DNA from: an uncultured Peptoniphilus sp.
Lineage (GTDB): Bacteria; Bacillota; Clostridia; Tissierellales; Peptoniphilaceae
Assembly (NCBI GenBank): GCA_902465645.1
Contig: CABQNX010000016.1
Location: forward strand, 1 to 26,457
DNA: 26,457 nucleotides
Direction of reading: 5' to 3'
The translations under genes were made by a program, and so were the position numbers. Below the pieces are notes generated by a model. The model had not been told where the DNA came from, ran no database searches, and saw nothing but the letters and a program-made list of their open reading frames with translations. Of this stretch, positions 1 through 8,800 are shown in pieces (the first letter of the stretch is position 1; each line of letters starts with the position of its first letter).

Positions 1-5
1 ATCAA

Positions 6-31
6 ATAACCTGAAATTAATTTCAGGTTAT
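6..31. repeat. Perfect 26-bp palindrome
   Basis: The 13-nt half ATAACCTGAAATT is followed directly by its exact reverse complement. As RNA it would form a hairpin, but the nearest T-run (52-58) is about 20 nt away, so it is not a classical terminator for an upstream gene. It could be the end of an upstream transcription unit cut by the window edge, or a protein-binding palindrome upstream of the next gene. Function not decided. Confidence 0.5.
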
Positions 32-107
32 GCTTGACTTTTGTTAGCAGGTTTTTTTATAAATTTTTAAAGTTTTATACAATTACAGTAGTCTTTTGCT
101 GATAAAG

Positions 108-116
108 TGATATAAT
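108..116 (+). promoter_or_regulatory. Candidate extended -10 promoter for the repeat protein
   Basis: TGATATAAT is a perfect extended -10 (TGnTATAAT). No good -35 lies 16-18 nt upstream, which is usual for extended -10 promoters. Transcription would start near 123. The ribosome binding site GGAGG (128-132) is 7 nt before the ATG at 140, so the leader would be very short. Confidence 0.5.
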
Positions 117-139
117 GTTAATTAATTGGAGGTGTTTAT

Positions 140-1624
140 ATGAAGGGCACAAGCTATATATTTGCCGTCATTGTAATCGTTTGCTTGATTTTCTGGAGAA
201 AGTCACATGTTAATAAGAAGGGTAATAAGCCTATTGAAAGACCAAGCAAGTCTAATAATTCTAAGAAAGAAGACCTACATAAGACAAGTGAAATAAAGTC
301 TTCTGAAGGAGTTTCTTCTAAGACAGCACTTGACGTTAAGGAGAAAGCAGCCTACGATGCTTCAAGAAAAAAGGATCGTGGCAAGAAGAGAAGAGAAAAG
401 AAAAAGTCAAATCCAAAAGTAGATTACTTAAAGAAAAAGACTGAAGGCATAAAGGAAAAAACTGAAACCCAAGCCAAGAAGCTAGAAAGAGAGGCTAAGC
501 TTAAGGCTGAAGAGGCAAAAAAAGAAGCCAAGGACTTAAAAGACAAGGCTGAAGTAGAAAGTAAAAAGCTTAAGGAAGAAGCCAAGGATAAGTCTCAAGA
601 AGTTAAGGAAGAGATAAAAGAAAAATCTCAAGAGCTTAAAAAAGATATTTCTAAAGATTCCGAAAATCTTAAAGCTAAGGCCAAGAATCTTGAAACTGAG
701 ACTAAAGTAAAGGCAAGAGATATAAAAAAAGAAGCTGTTTTTAAGGCTGAAGAGATTAAAGAAGAAACCAAGAACTTAAGTGATAAGTCAAAAATAGAGG
801 TTGAAAAAATAAAAGAAAAAGCTGAGATTAAGACTGAAGAAACAAAAGAGGACATCTCTAAGGATTCTAAAAAAGTAGAAACAAAGGCTGAGGAAGCTAA
901 GGCTGAAACTAAGGCTAAGGCTGAGGAAATAAAAAAAGAAGCTGAAGCTAAGACTGAAAAAGTTAAAGAAGAAGCTAAAGAAAAAACTAATGAAGTTAAG
1001 GAAGAGGCTAAGAACTTAAAGGATAAGACTGAAGTAGAAGCTAAAAAGCTTAAAGAAGAAACTGAAGTAAAAGCTGAAAAAGCAAAAGAAGAAGTGAAAG
1101 AAAAAACTCAAGAAGTTAAAGCTGATACCAAGAAAAAGGCTGAAGAAGTTATGGAAGAAATCAAGGAAGAAAAACCGAAGCTTGAAAATAATCTTACAAG
1201 CACTGGCAAGTACCCTGACCTAATCACTTCCCTAAAAAATAATTCTTGGACATCTAAGGATTTAAACACTAGGGTTAAGTTTGAAGACACAAGGAGACAA
1301 AAAACTTTAAATGAAGAAGAAATCACAGACCTTTCTCTTGAAAAAATCAAGACTTCTCTAAGACCAGATTCTATTGCAGACTTCTTAAACAAAACTGGAA
1401 CAAAGCCAACAGTCTTAAAGAGAAAAGACGACATATCCTACGAATTCACAAGTAGGGATAAGGAAGAAATTGACTTAATCAAAAATAGGTACGGACTCAC
1501 TGACAGGGACATCGACAAGATAACATCAGTCCTTATCTTCGACAAGGAAGGACAAAAATTAAAAGAAGTTAAAGATATCTTGGCTGAAGGAAAAAATAGA
1601 ATTTACATGGAAACAAAATTTTAG
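140..1624 (+). CDS. Membrane-anchored Lys/Glu-rich 11-residue-repeat protein
   Basis: A 494-aa protein with no recognised function. Residues 5-19 are one hydrophobic segment (SYIFAVIVIVCLIFW) with no lipobox or obvious cleavage site, so it is probably an N-terminal anchor. Residues ~30-100 are basic and low in complexity. From about residue 110 to 350 the chain is almost all K, E, A, D, T and V and reads cleanly as about 20 repeats of 11 residues with hydrophobic or small residues at fixed positions (for example LKEEAKDKSQE, VKEEIKEKSQE, KEEAKEKTNEV). This is typical of LEA group 3-like or right-handed coiled-coil helices. A C-terminal region of ~140 residues (about 355-494) has normal composition, contains paired motifs such as LTDRDIDKITSV, and looks like a folded domain that I do not recognise. 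GGAGG at 128-132 supports the start. A terminator follows directly, so it is probably monocistronic. Database names such as apolipoprotein- or YtxH-like would reflect composition only. Confidence 0.85.
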   Translation: MKGTSYIFAVIVIVCLIFWRKSHVNKKGNKPIERPSKSNNSKKEDLHKTSEIKSSEGVSSKTALDVKEKAAYDASRKKDRGKKRREKKKSNPKVDYLKKKTEGIKEKTETQAKKLEREAKLKAEEAKKEAKDLKDKAEVESKKLKEEAKDKSQEVKEEIKEKSQELKKDISKDSENLKAKAKNLETETKVKARDIKKEAVFKAEEIKEETKNLSDKSKIEVEKIKEKAEIKTEETKEDISKDSKKVETKAEEAKAETKAKAEEIKKEAEAKTEKVKEEAKEKTNEVKEEAKNLKDKTEVEAKKLKEETEVKAEKAKEEVKEKTQEVKADTKKKAEEVMEEIKEEKPKLENNLTSTGKYPDLITSLKNNSWTSKDLNTRVKFEDTRRQKTLNEEEITDLSLEKIKTSLRPDSIADFLNKTGTKPTVLKRKDDISYEFTSRDKEEIDLIKNRYGLTDRDIDKITSVLIFDKEGQKLKEVKDILAEGKNRIYMETKF

Positions 1625-1631
1625 TAGAATA

Positions 1632-1664
1632 TAAAAGTCATAGAAATATGGCTTTTATTTTTTT
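1632..1664 (+). terminator. Intrinsic terminator of the repeat-protein gene
   Basis: The stem AAAAGTCATA / TATGGCTTTT has one G-U pair and a GAAA loop (1643-1646). The outer T1632-A1657 pair extends it, and a run of seven T follows at 1658-1664. It begins 8 nt after the stop codon. Confidence 0.85.
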
Positions 1665-1760
1665 GCAAAAATATTAATTTTAGAATTTTTAAATAAAAAT
1701 TTAAAGAAAATTTTGAAGTTTTTTTACTTTTTTAGTTTAAAATAAGTCCAGGAGATGAAA

Positions 1761-2231
1761 ATGGAAAATATAAAAAAATTAGAAGAAATTGTCAAATTTT
1801 TAAATGACAACACAAGATTTTTAGAAACAAAGAACTTCATCCAACATGGAGACACCTCAGTCTACTCCCACGTAATTTCTGTTGCCAAAAAATCTATTGA
1901 AGTGGCAGAAAAATATGACCTTAATGTTGATTACGAGTCCATGATTAGGGGCGCCCTTTTGCACGATTACTTCCTCTATGACTGGCACGACGGCAAGAAA
2001 GAAAGATGGAATCACGGCTTCACTCACCCCATGAAGGCCTATCTCAATGCCAAGTCCGAGCTTAGACTAAATAAGGTAGAGAGGGACATCATCATCAAGC
2101 ACATGTTCCCCTTGACTCCCCTTCCACCAAGATACTTGGAGTCCTGGATTGTAACATACTCTGACAAGTATGTGTCCCTTGCTGAGACCCTTAGGGGAAT
2201 CCCTGTAAAAGTTGGGCTGGTGAGACCATGA
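1761..2231 (+). CDS. HD-domain hydrolase-like protein
   Basis: A 156-aa protein of the HD superfamily. Visible features are an early His in SVYSHV, the paired HD in GALLHDYFLYDWH, a later basic/His segment (RDIIIKHMFPL), and a Tyr-Ser-Asp-Lys near the C-terminus. These are the usual metal-ligand positions (H...HD...D) of small phosphohydrolases. The substrate cannot be read from the sequence. The in-frame ATG at 1755 directly abuts GGAG (1751-1754). The ATG at 1761, 6 nt from it, is the better start. The gene overlaps the next one by 4 bp (ATGA), so the two are translationally coupled and probably act together. A weak TTGAAG (1713-1718) with AT-rich -10-like sequence could be the promoter, but I would not rely on it. 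Confidence 0.8.
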   Translation: MENIKKLEEIVKFLNDNTRFLETKNFIQHGDTSVYSHVISVAKKSIEVAEKYDLNVDYESMIRGALLHDYFLYDWHDGKKERWNHGFTHPMKAYLNAKSELRLNKVERDIIIKHMFPLTPLPPRYLESWIVTYSDKYVSLAETLRGIPVKVGLVRP

Positions 2232-2929
2232 GATATCAAGAATTTTACTTAATATTTTTTATCTATTCCTTCCTTGGCTGGTGCTGGGAGACCTTCCCCT
2301 GCTCTGCCATAGAGCTAGATAAAATTCACAACAGAGGCTTTCTTTTGGGACCAATTTGCCCCATTTATGGACTAGGAGCTAGCCTCTCCTTTGGCCTTTT
2401 AAAGAACTTTGAGTCCAGCCTATGGATTTTTATTTACTCAGCCTTTTTGTCTTGCTTAATTGAGTACATCATTGGCTATCTCTTGGAAAGATTTTTCCAC
2501 AAGCGCTGGTGGGATTATTCCAACTACCCCTTCCAAATCAAGAGGAGAGTTTGCCTCTATGGACTTTTAATCTTTGGCTTGGCAAATATTTTAATCGTGA
2601 AGAAAATTACTCCAATTTTATTTTTCTTCCTCTCCCTGTCAAGTGACAAGCTTATAAATATTATTCTCTTCTTATTTGTCACTTGCTTTACATTGGATTT
2701 AATCCTAACAGTGAACCACTTAGTTAATAGTTCTGAAAGGCTCGATAAAATTTATGAATTAATTGATAGAAACTTAAATGCTTACTTCAAGGATCTCAAC
2801 GAGTCTGAAAGGCTTGCAAATTTAAAAGTACTTGATGAATCTAAAAAGTTTAAGTCAAAACTATTAGATATAAATTCCAACCTCAAGGAAAGAGAAGAAA
2901 GTATAAAAAAATTAATAAGGCAAAAATAA
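2228..2929 (+). CDS. CmpB-type (PF06541) integral membrane protein
   Basis: A 233-aa membrane protein. The N-terminal signature FLGWCWETF followed by NRGFLLGPICPIYGLGA matches the family annotated as putative ABC transporter permease / ABC_trans_CmpB. That name is historical: there is no ATPase partner here and the family function is unknown. About five membrane segments are visible (residues ~5-20, 36-58, 64-88, 107-135, 140-162). A conserved-looking polar stretch ERFFHKRWWDYSNYPFQ lies between segments 3 and 4, and the C-terminal ~65 residues are charged, helical and cytosolic-looking. The start codon lies inside the end of the HD-protein gene (4-bp overlap). A strong terminator follows at once. 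The pairing with an HD phosphohydrolase is the only functional hint. Confidence 0.85.
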   Translation: MRYQEFYLIFFIYSFLGWCWETFPCSAIELDKIHNRGFLLGPICPIYGLGASLSFGLLKNFESSLWIFIYSAFLSCLIEYIIGYLLERFFHKRWWDYSNYPFQIKRRVCLYGLLIFGLANILIVKKITPILFFFLSLSSDKLINIILFLFVTCFTLDLILTVNHLVNSSERLDKIYELIDRNLNAYFKDLNESERLANLKVLDESKKFKSKLLDINSNLKEREESIKKLIRQK

Positions 2930-2970
2930 AGACCCTTTTGATAAAAATATCAAAAGAGGTCTTTTTATTT
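2928..2970 (+). terminator. Strong intrinsic terminator after the CmpB-type gene
   Basis: A 16-bp stem (left arm 2928-2943, right arm 2948-2964, loop AAAA, one bulged A in the right arm) followed by TTATTTTT. It starts at the stop codon. The convergent pyk gene ends about 220 nt away. Confidence 0.9.
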
Positions 2971-3017
2971 TTATATAAAATTTCTTACTTCAAATTTTTC
3001 GCCAACTCAAAAATATT

Positions 3018-3184
3018 TATGACTTCAAATTTTTTCAATAAGCCATGGTCAATTATGACATAATATTTTTTCACAAAGCCACATCAATTATGACTTCACA
3101 TTTTTTTACTAAGTCAGCTTAATTTATGACCTAACATTATTTCACAAATTCATAAATTCTTATGACCTTATAATTTATTAAAAG
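3018..3184. repeat. AT-rich intergenic block with ~36-bp periodicity
   Basis: The region between the terminator at 2970 and pyk contains no gene. The hexamer TATGAC starts at 3018, 3054, 3089, 3125 and 3161, at intervals of 36, 35, 36 and 36. Between them sit AATTTTTTCA-like runs and AAGCCA/AAGTCA-like words about half a period on. The units are too degenerate and have no spacer logic, so this is not a CRISPR array. Function unknown. No clear terminator for pyk was found here. Confidence 0.6.
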
Positions 3185-3194
3185 TCACAAAAAA

Positions 3195-4928
3195 TTATCT
3201 CCTAACTGTTCCATCAGTTCCATCGATAGTTATCATGTCGCCAGTTTTTATTAGCTTAGTGATGTCCCTTACACCAACAATGGCAGTCTTGTTAAGAGAA
3301 ATAGCAGAAACTGCTCCATTAGAAGTAAAGCCAGCTTCTTCTGTTACAAAGCCAGAAGATTTTTCCATATAAGGAATCATCCTGCCATCAGTTCCATTGC
3401 AGATGATTATGTCCTTAGGCTCGAAGTTTGCTTCAAGCTCTTCAAGACTATTGGCAACTACTGCCCTTGCTTTTTTCTTTTTCTTGCCAATGGCTGTTCC
3501 CCTACCTAGAATTTCTGAAACATTTTCTATCTTTAAGAGGTTAGTTGAACCAGCAATCCCTGTAGGAACTCCTGCAGTTAAAACTACTAGGTCTCCAGAT
3601 TTTAAAAATCCCTTCTTAACTGCAACTTCCATAGAGGCATCAATTAGGTTGTCTGTGTCCTTAAAGTTTAAAACTTTTACAGGCCTTACTCCCCAGACAA
3701 GGCTAAGTTGGTTTTTAATTTTTTCAAAGGGAGTTGATGCAATAATTGGTGTTTCTGGCCTAAATTTTGCAATTGCCTTTGAAGTGTTACCTGATGTTGT
3801 TGCAGTAATTATGGCATTGGCGTGGAGGTCTCTTGCAATTACGCAAGCGGACCTTCCTATGGAGTTGGTCATGGAATTTTCCACGTCCTTAATCCTATTT
3901 TCCAAAATCTCGTCATGGTCAATTGTTGATTCAGTATATTCTATAATTTTTCTCATAGTTTCCACTGCCTCAACAGGATACTTGCCGCTGGCAGTTTCTC
4001 CTGAAAGCATAACTGCACTTGTTCCATCTAAGACTGCATTGGCAACATCATTGGTTTCAGCACGAGTTGGCCTTGGGTTTCTTATCATAGAGTCAAGCAT
4101 TTGGGTCGCAGTGATTACAGTCTTACCTGCAACGTTACATTTTTTTATTATTTCTTTTTGAACTATAGGTACAGCTTCTGTTTCTATTTCAACTCCAAGG
4201 TCTCCCCTTGCCACCATAATTCCATCAGAAACTTCTATGATTTCATCAATTAATTCCACAGCCTTTTGGGATTCAATCTTTGAAATAATTTTTGTTGTAT
4301 AGTCACTTACTTCTTCAAGGACACGTCTTATGGCAAGGACATCTTCTCTTGACCTAATAAAGGAAGCTGCAATAAAGTCTATGTCTTCTCTTACTCCAAA
4401 CCTTATGTCCTCAATGTCCCTTTCAGTTAGGGCAGGAAGTTTGATATCAACTCCTGGCACGTTAACTCCCTTGTGGGAAGAAATCACTCCAGAGTTTTCC
4501 ACTTCTGTAATAATTTTTTCTCCCTCAATTTCTTTTACAAGGAGCTCAACAAGCCCGTCATCTATTAGAATCCTGTCACCAACTTTTACGTCTTTGTATA
4601 GGTCCTTATAGGAAATACTGGCAATAGTTTTGTCCCCAAGAAGGTCTTCTGTAGTTAAGATAAATTTATCTCCAATTTCAAGAGAAACTTCTCCATCTAC
4701 TTCTCCCAGCCTAATTTCTGGTCCCTTGGTGTCAAGCATTATTCCAATAGGAAGGTCAATTTCCTTCCTAAGTTTTTTTATCCTGTCAATTTTTATCTTG
4801 TGCTCTTCATGGCTGCCGTGAGAGAAGTTAAGTCTCGCAACATTTACTCCCTCTGTGAAGAGGATTTTTAAAATATCTTCACTTTCACTTGCTGGCCCAA
4901 TTGTGGCAACAATTTTTGTCTTTTTCAT
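3195..4928 (-). CDS. pyk: Pyruvate kinase, long form with C-terminal extra domain
   Basis: Converts phosphoenolpyruvate and ADP to pyruvate and ATP, the last step of glycolysis, in the cytosol. The 577-aa protein has the long Bacillota architecture: the N-terminal start KTKIVATIGPASES, the ARLNFSHGSH substrate motif (~31-40), catalytic Lys217 in IISKIES, the metal-binding GIMVARGDLGVEI (~236-248), and TRAETNDVANAVLDGTSAVMLSGETA around 288-313 (given in two parts here: TRAETNDVAN and GTSAVMLSGETA). Residues ~485-577 form the PEP-utiliser-like swivelling domain. In that domain the usual TSHAA reads TSNGA, so the His is Asn537. An in-frame ATG at 4940 overlaps the ribosome binding site. The ATG at 4928, 6 nt after GAGG, is preferred and leaves 8 nt to pfkA. 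Last gene of dnaE-pfkA-pyk. Confidence 0.97.
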   Translation of the reverse strand: MKKTKIVATIGPASESEDILKILFTEGVNVARLNFSHGSHEEHKIKIDRIKKLRKEIDLPIGIMLDTKGPEIRLGEVDGEVSLEIGDKFILTTEDLLGDKTIASISYKDLYKDVKVGDRILIDDGLVELLVKEIEGEKIITEVENSGVISSHKGVNVPGVDIKLPALTERDIEDIRFGVREDIDFIAASFIRSREDVLAIRRVLEEVSDYTTKIISKIESQKAVELIDEIIEVSDGIMVARGDLGVEIETEAVPIVQKEIIKKCNVAGKTVITATQMLDSMIRNPRPTRAETNDVANAVLDGTSAVMLSGETASGKYPVEAVETMRKIIEYTESTIDHDEILENRIKDVENSMTNSIGRSACVIARDLHANAIITATTSGNTSKAIAKFRPETPIIASTPFEKIKNQLSLVWGVRPVKVLNFKDTDNLIDASMEVAVKKGFLKSGDLVVLTAGVPTGIAGSTNLLKIENVSEILGRGTAIGKKKKKARAVVANSLEELEANFEPKDIIICNGTDGRMIPYMEKSSGFVTEEAGFTSNGAVSAISLNKTAIVGVRDITKLIKTGDMITIDGTDGTVRR

Positions 4929-4936
4929 TTTCCACC

Positions 4937-5890
4937 TCATATAGAAACAGTCTTTAGGATGTCTAATAGGTCTTCCCTAAAAACTTTTTTCGCTTCAAAC
5001 ATTTCTTCAAAGGTCATGGTCATGGCCCTTCCATCTTTAAATCCAAGAACTCTAGAATTTCCCTTCTTTGCTTCCTTAACTGCAAGATAACCAAATTGTG
5101 ATGCAAGAATCCTGTCAAAGATTGAAGGAGCTCCACCCCTTTGGATATAACCAAGGACTGTCACCCTCGTTTCAATCCCAGTTAAGTCTTGGAAGTCCTT
5201 GGCAAAATCAAAGGCAGATCCACAACCCTCGGCCATAATAATTATGTGGTGTCTCTTGCCACGATTTTTTCCCATAAGAGCCTTCTCAGCAATTTCGTTT
5301 ATATTTGTTTCAATCTCTGGAACAATAATTGATTCAGCTCCAGAAGATACTCCTGAATAAAGGGCAATGTCCCCGCACTCGCGGCCCATAACTTCAACGA
5401 CATTGGCACGACAATGGGCATCCGTTGTGTCCCTAATGTGACTTATGGCTTCTGTGACAGTTTCAACTGCAGTCATAAAACCTATGGTGAAGTCTGTATA
5501 GGCAAGGTCATTGTCAATAGAACAAGGAATTCCAATTACAGTTATCCCCCTGTCTCTTAATTTTTTTGCCCCCTTTAGGCTTCCGTCGCCGCCAAGGACA
5601 ATCAGGGCGTCAATTTCAAAAATTTTCAAAGAATTTATTGCCTTTTCAAGTCCCTCTTCTGTCATAAATCTTTCAGAACGTGAGGTAGAAAGAATTGTTC
5701 CCCCTCTTTGGATTATATCTGCAACAGAAGACTGAACTAGTTTTTCAAACTTGGCATCAATAAGGCCCTCATAGCCACCACTTATTCCATAGACCTCTAT
5801 CCCTTCGAATATACAGGTCCTCGTAACTGCTCTTATTGTGGCATTCATGCCTGGAGCATCTCCGCCACTTGTTAAAATTGCAAGTCTCAT
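4937..5890 (-). CDS. pfkA: ATP-dependent 6-phosphofructokinase
   Basis: Phosphorylates fructose 6-phosphate at C1, the committed glycolytic step. The 317-aa length is that of the bacterial PfkA type. Visible motifs are the ATP-site SGGDAPGMN (8-16), GGDGSLKGA (~100-108), the catalytic IPCSIDNDL (Asp126 and Asp128 as the conserved pair), MGRECGDIA, and the sugar-phosphate region near GYIQRGGAPS. The phosphate-contact position usually Arg in GGDGSYRGA is Lys here, a mild substitution. The longest frame begins at a GTG (5896), but ATG 5890 has AGGTG just upstream and is the likely start, 6 nt after the dnaE stop. Co-transcription with pyk downstream is expected. Confidence 0.97.
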   Translation of the reverse strand: MRLAILTSGGDAPGMNATIRAVTRTCIFEGIEVYGISGGYEGLIDAKFEKLVQSSVADIIQRGGTILSTSRSERFMTEEGLEKAINSLKIFEIDALIVLGGDGSLKGAKKLRDRGITVIGIPCSIDNDLAYTDFTIGFMTAVETVTEAISHIRDTTDAHCRANVVEVMGRECGDIALYSGVSSGAESIIVPEIETNINEIAEKALMGKNRGKRHHIIIMAEGCGSAFDFAKDFQDLTGIETRVTVLGYIQRGGAPSIFDRILASQFGYLAVKEAKKGNSRVLGFKDGRAMTMTFEEMFEAKKVFREDLLDILKTVSI

Positions 5891-5896
5891 AGTCAC

Positions 5897-8800
5897 CTAC
5901 TTTAAAATAATTTTTTCTCTAGTCTTAGTATATGCTATCAATTTATTTTGAATTTCGTCAAAGGACTTGTCGTCAACCCATAGGCTTGAATCAGTCCCAA
6001 AGGCCCTCCTGGTTTCTTCTTCAAAGAAGACCACGGGAGTGGACCCCTCATATTCTTTTAAAATTTTTCTTATTTCCTTTACACTTTCATTTTTCATAGA
6101 GTCAACAGAAATATATAACTTGTTTTTTGTTGGCATCTTAAGTCTTGAAATTGAATCTACCAAAATCTTTGGTTCTTCCACTTCAGATTCTTGGAAGTGA
6201 CCCTCAACGACGACTACATTCTCATCTTCAATTAGGTCCTTATAACGTGAATAGACATTGGGGAAAATTACAAGTTCAATTGTCCCATATAAGTCTTCTA
6301 GGGCGGCAAAGGCCATCATCTTGTTGGTCTTTGTAATCATGGTCTTCTTGGATTTTAAAATTCCACCGACCTTAACCCTAGACCTTCTCAAGAGATTTTC
6401 CCTGTACTTTTCAAAAATTTGATTTGTGTTTATTGTAGAATTTTTCTCGATTAATTCCCTATAAGGGTCTAAGGGATGGCCAGAGATGTACATGCCAATA
6501 ACTTCCTTTTCCATGTCAAGCTTGTCCTTTTGTGGAAAGTCACGTAATTTTGGAAGGTCTTCTTGGAAGTTTGCCTCTTCAAAAAGTGAAAATTGACCCA
6601 TTACATTATTCTTTGCAGTATTTGATGAAGATGACAATACTCCCTCATAAATTGCAAGGTACTGGGCCCTATTGCCTTCAAAGTCGTCCATGGCTCCACA
6701 CCTTATTAGGGATTCTACAGCCCTCTTGTTAAGGGCAGACTTGTCAAGGGCATTGATCCTATCAACAAAGTCTTTTAGAGATTTGTAAGGTCCCCTTTCC
6801 CTTGCCTTTACAATTACTTCTATTAAGTTGTCGCCAACATTTTTAACAGCCTTTAGGCCAAAGCGAATTTTCTTGTCTTCAACAGTGAACTTCCTAAAGG
6901 AATAATTTATATTTGGTGGCAGGATTTCTATGCCCAGTCTTTTTATCTCTTCTATATAGAGGCTGACTTGCTTAATGTCGTTTGTGTAGGTAGAAATTTG
7001 TGCCGCCATAAATTCTCTTGGATAATAATATTTTAGCCAGGCAGTCCTGTAGGCAACTACTGAATAGGCCACAGAGTGGGACTTGTTAAAGGCGTAGTCG
7101 GCAAAGTCTATTATCAAGTCATAAATTTCATTGGCAGACTTTTCGTCAACTCCATTGGCAATGGCGCCGCAAACTCCCTCTTCCTTGTTGCCGTAGATGA
7201 AGTTCTTCCTCTCTTCTTCCATTACCTTCATCTTTTTCTTGGAAATGGCACGCCTAACAATGTCGGCCCTGCCAAGAGAGTAACCACCAATTTGCTGAAC
7301 AATTTGCATTACCTGTTCTTGGTAAACTATACAGCCATAAGTTGACTTAAGTATTGGCTCAAGCTTTGGATGGATATAGGAAATTGTGGACTTGTCGTGC
7401 TTAGACCCAACAAATTTTGGAATTTGCTTCATTGGTCCAGGCCTAAAGAGGGCGTTGGCAGCAACTAAGTCAGAAAATTCGTCTGGCTTTAGTTCCTTTA
7501 AGAAGGCCCTCATGCCAGAGGATTCAAATTGAAAGACTCCAAGAGTTTCTGATCTTGCAAACATCTTTAAGACATCTGGGTCGTTGTAGTCGAAGTTGAC
7601 AAAATTTATTGTCTTGCCTTGGTTTTCTTTAATTAAATTAATTGCGTCCCTAATAACTGTGAGAGTCCTTAGGCCCAAGAAGTCCATCTTAAGAAGCCCC
7701 AACTCTTCAAGCTCAATCATGTTAAACTGAGTAGCTATGATCTTGTCGTTTCTCGTCAATGGAACATATTCTGTCAGTTCGTCCTTAGAAATTACAACAC
7801 CAGCTGCGTGGGTTGAGGTATGCCTTGGGAGTCCTTCAAGCTTAAGAGCCATGTCAATTAAAAGTTTGGAGTCCTCTTCTCCATCGTAGATTCCCTTAAA
7901 AGTTTCTGAAACATCAAGGGCCTTTTCTATGGTCATGTTGAGGGCTTGAGGAACCTGCTTGGCAATGTAGTCCACCTTGGCATAGGACATGTCAAGGGCA
8001 CGGCCCACGTCTCTTATGGCATTACGGGCAGCCATAGTTCCAAAGGTAACTATTTGGGCAACGTGAGAGTCTCCGTACTTCCTGTTTACATATTCAATAA
8101 CCTCTTCACGTCTTTCATAGCAAAAGTCTATATCAATATCGGGCATGGAAACCCTCTCTGGGTTTAAAAATCTTTCAAAAAGAAGATCAAACTCCAGTGG
8201 GTCTACATCAGTTATGCCAAGACAATAAGATATCATGGAACCAGCAGCAGAACCCCTTCCAGGTCCAACTTGGATTTCATGCTTTCTCGCATATCTTATA
8301 AAGTCCCAAACAATTAAGAAGTAGTCAACGTAACCCATGTTCTTAATAGTGTTGAACTCAAATTCAAACCTGTCTTTTATCTCGTCACTTACATTTTCGT
8401 AGCGTTCCATCATTCCCTCAAGGGCCAGTTTCTTTAAGTATTCTTCGTGAGTATATTCTTCTGGAACTGTAAACTCTGGCAAGTGAAGGTCGTGGAATTT
8501 TATTTCAACATTACATCTGTCTGCAATCTTAACAGTGTTCTCTAGAGCATCAAGATTTTTTGGGAAGAGGACTGCCATTTCATCAGGAGACTTTAGATAA
8601 AATTCATCTGATGGAAACTTCATTCTGTCTGTGTCGTTGACTGTCTTTCCCGTTTGGATACAAAGAAGGACATCATGACTCTTTGAGTCTTCCTTCTTTA
8701 AGTAGTGAACATCATTTGATGCAGTTAGGGGAATCCCTAACTCTTCTGATAGAAGGACTAGCTCACGATTTACTCTTGCTTGCTCAGGTATGCCGTGGTC

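Noticed and set aside
3018..3184. Possible CRISPR array because of ~36-bp spacing
   Set aside because: Only a hexamer is constant; there is no conserved repeat of 25-36 bp, no unique spacers and no cas gene.
3160..3184. pyk terminator formed by TGAC...GTCA
   Set aside because: Only a 4-bp GC-containing end with mismatches inside and no T-run on the minus strand; too weak to call.
3397..4161. 254-codon open frame antisense to pyk
   Set aside because: It lies entirely within a clear pyruvate kinase gene, shows no ribosome binding site and has shadow-type composition. The same holds for the other long antisense frames in dnaE, mfd, glmU, nfo and rplL.
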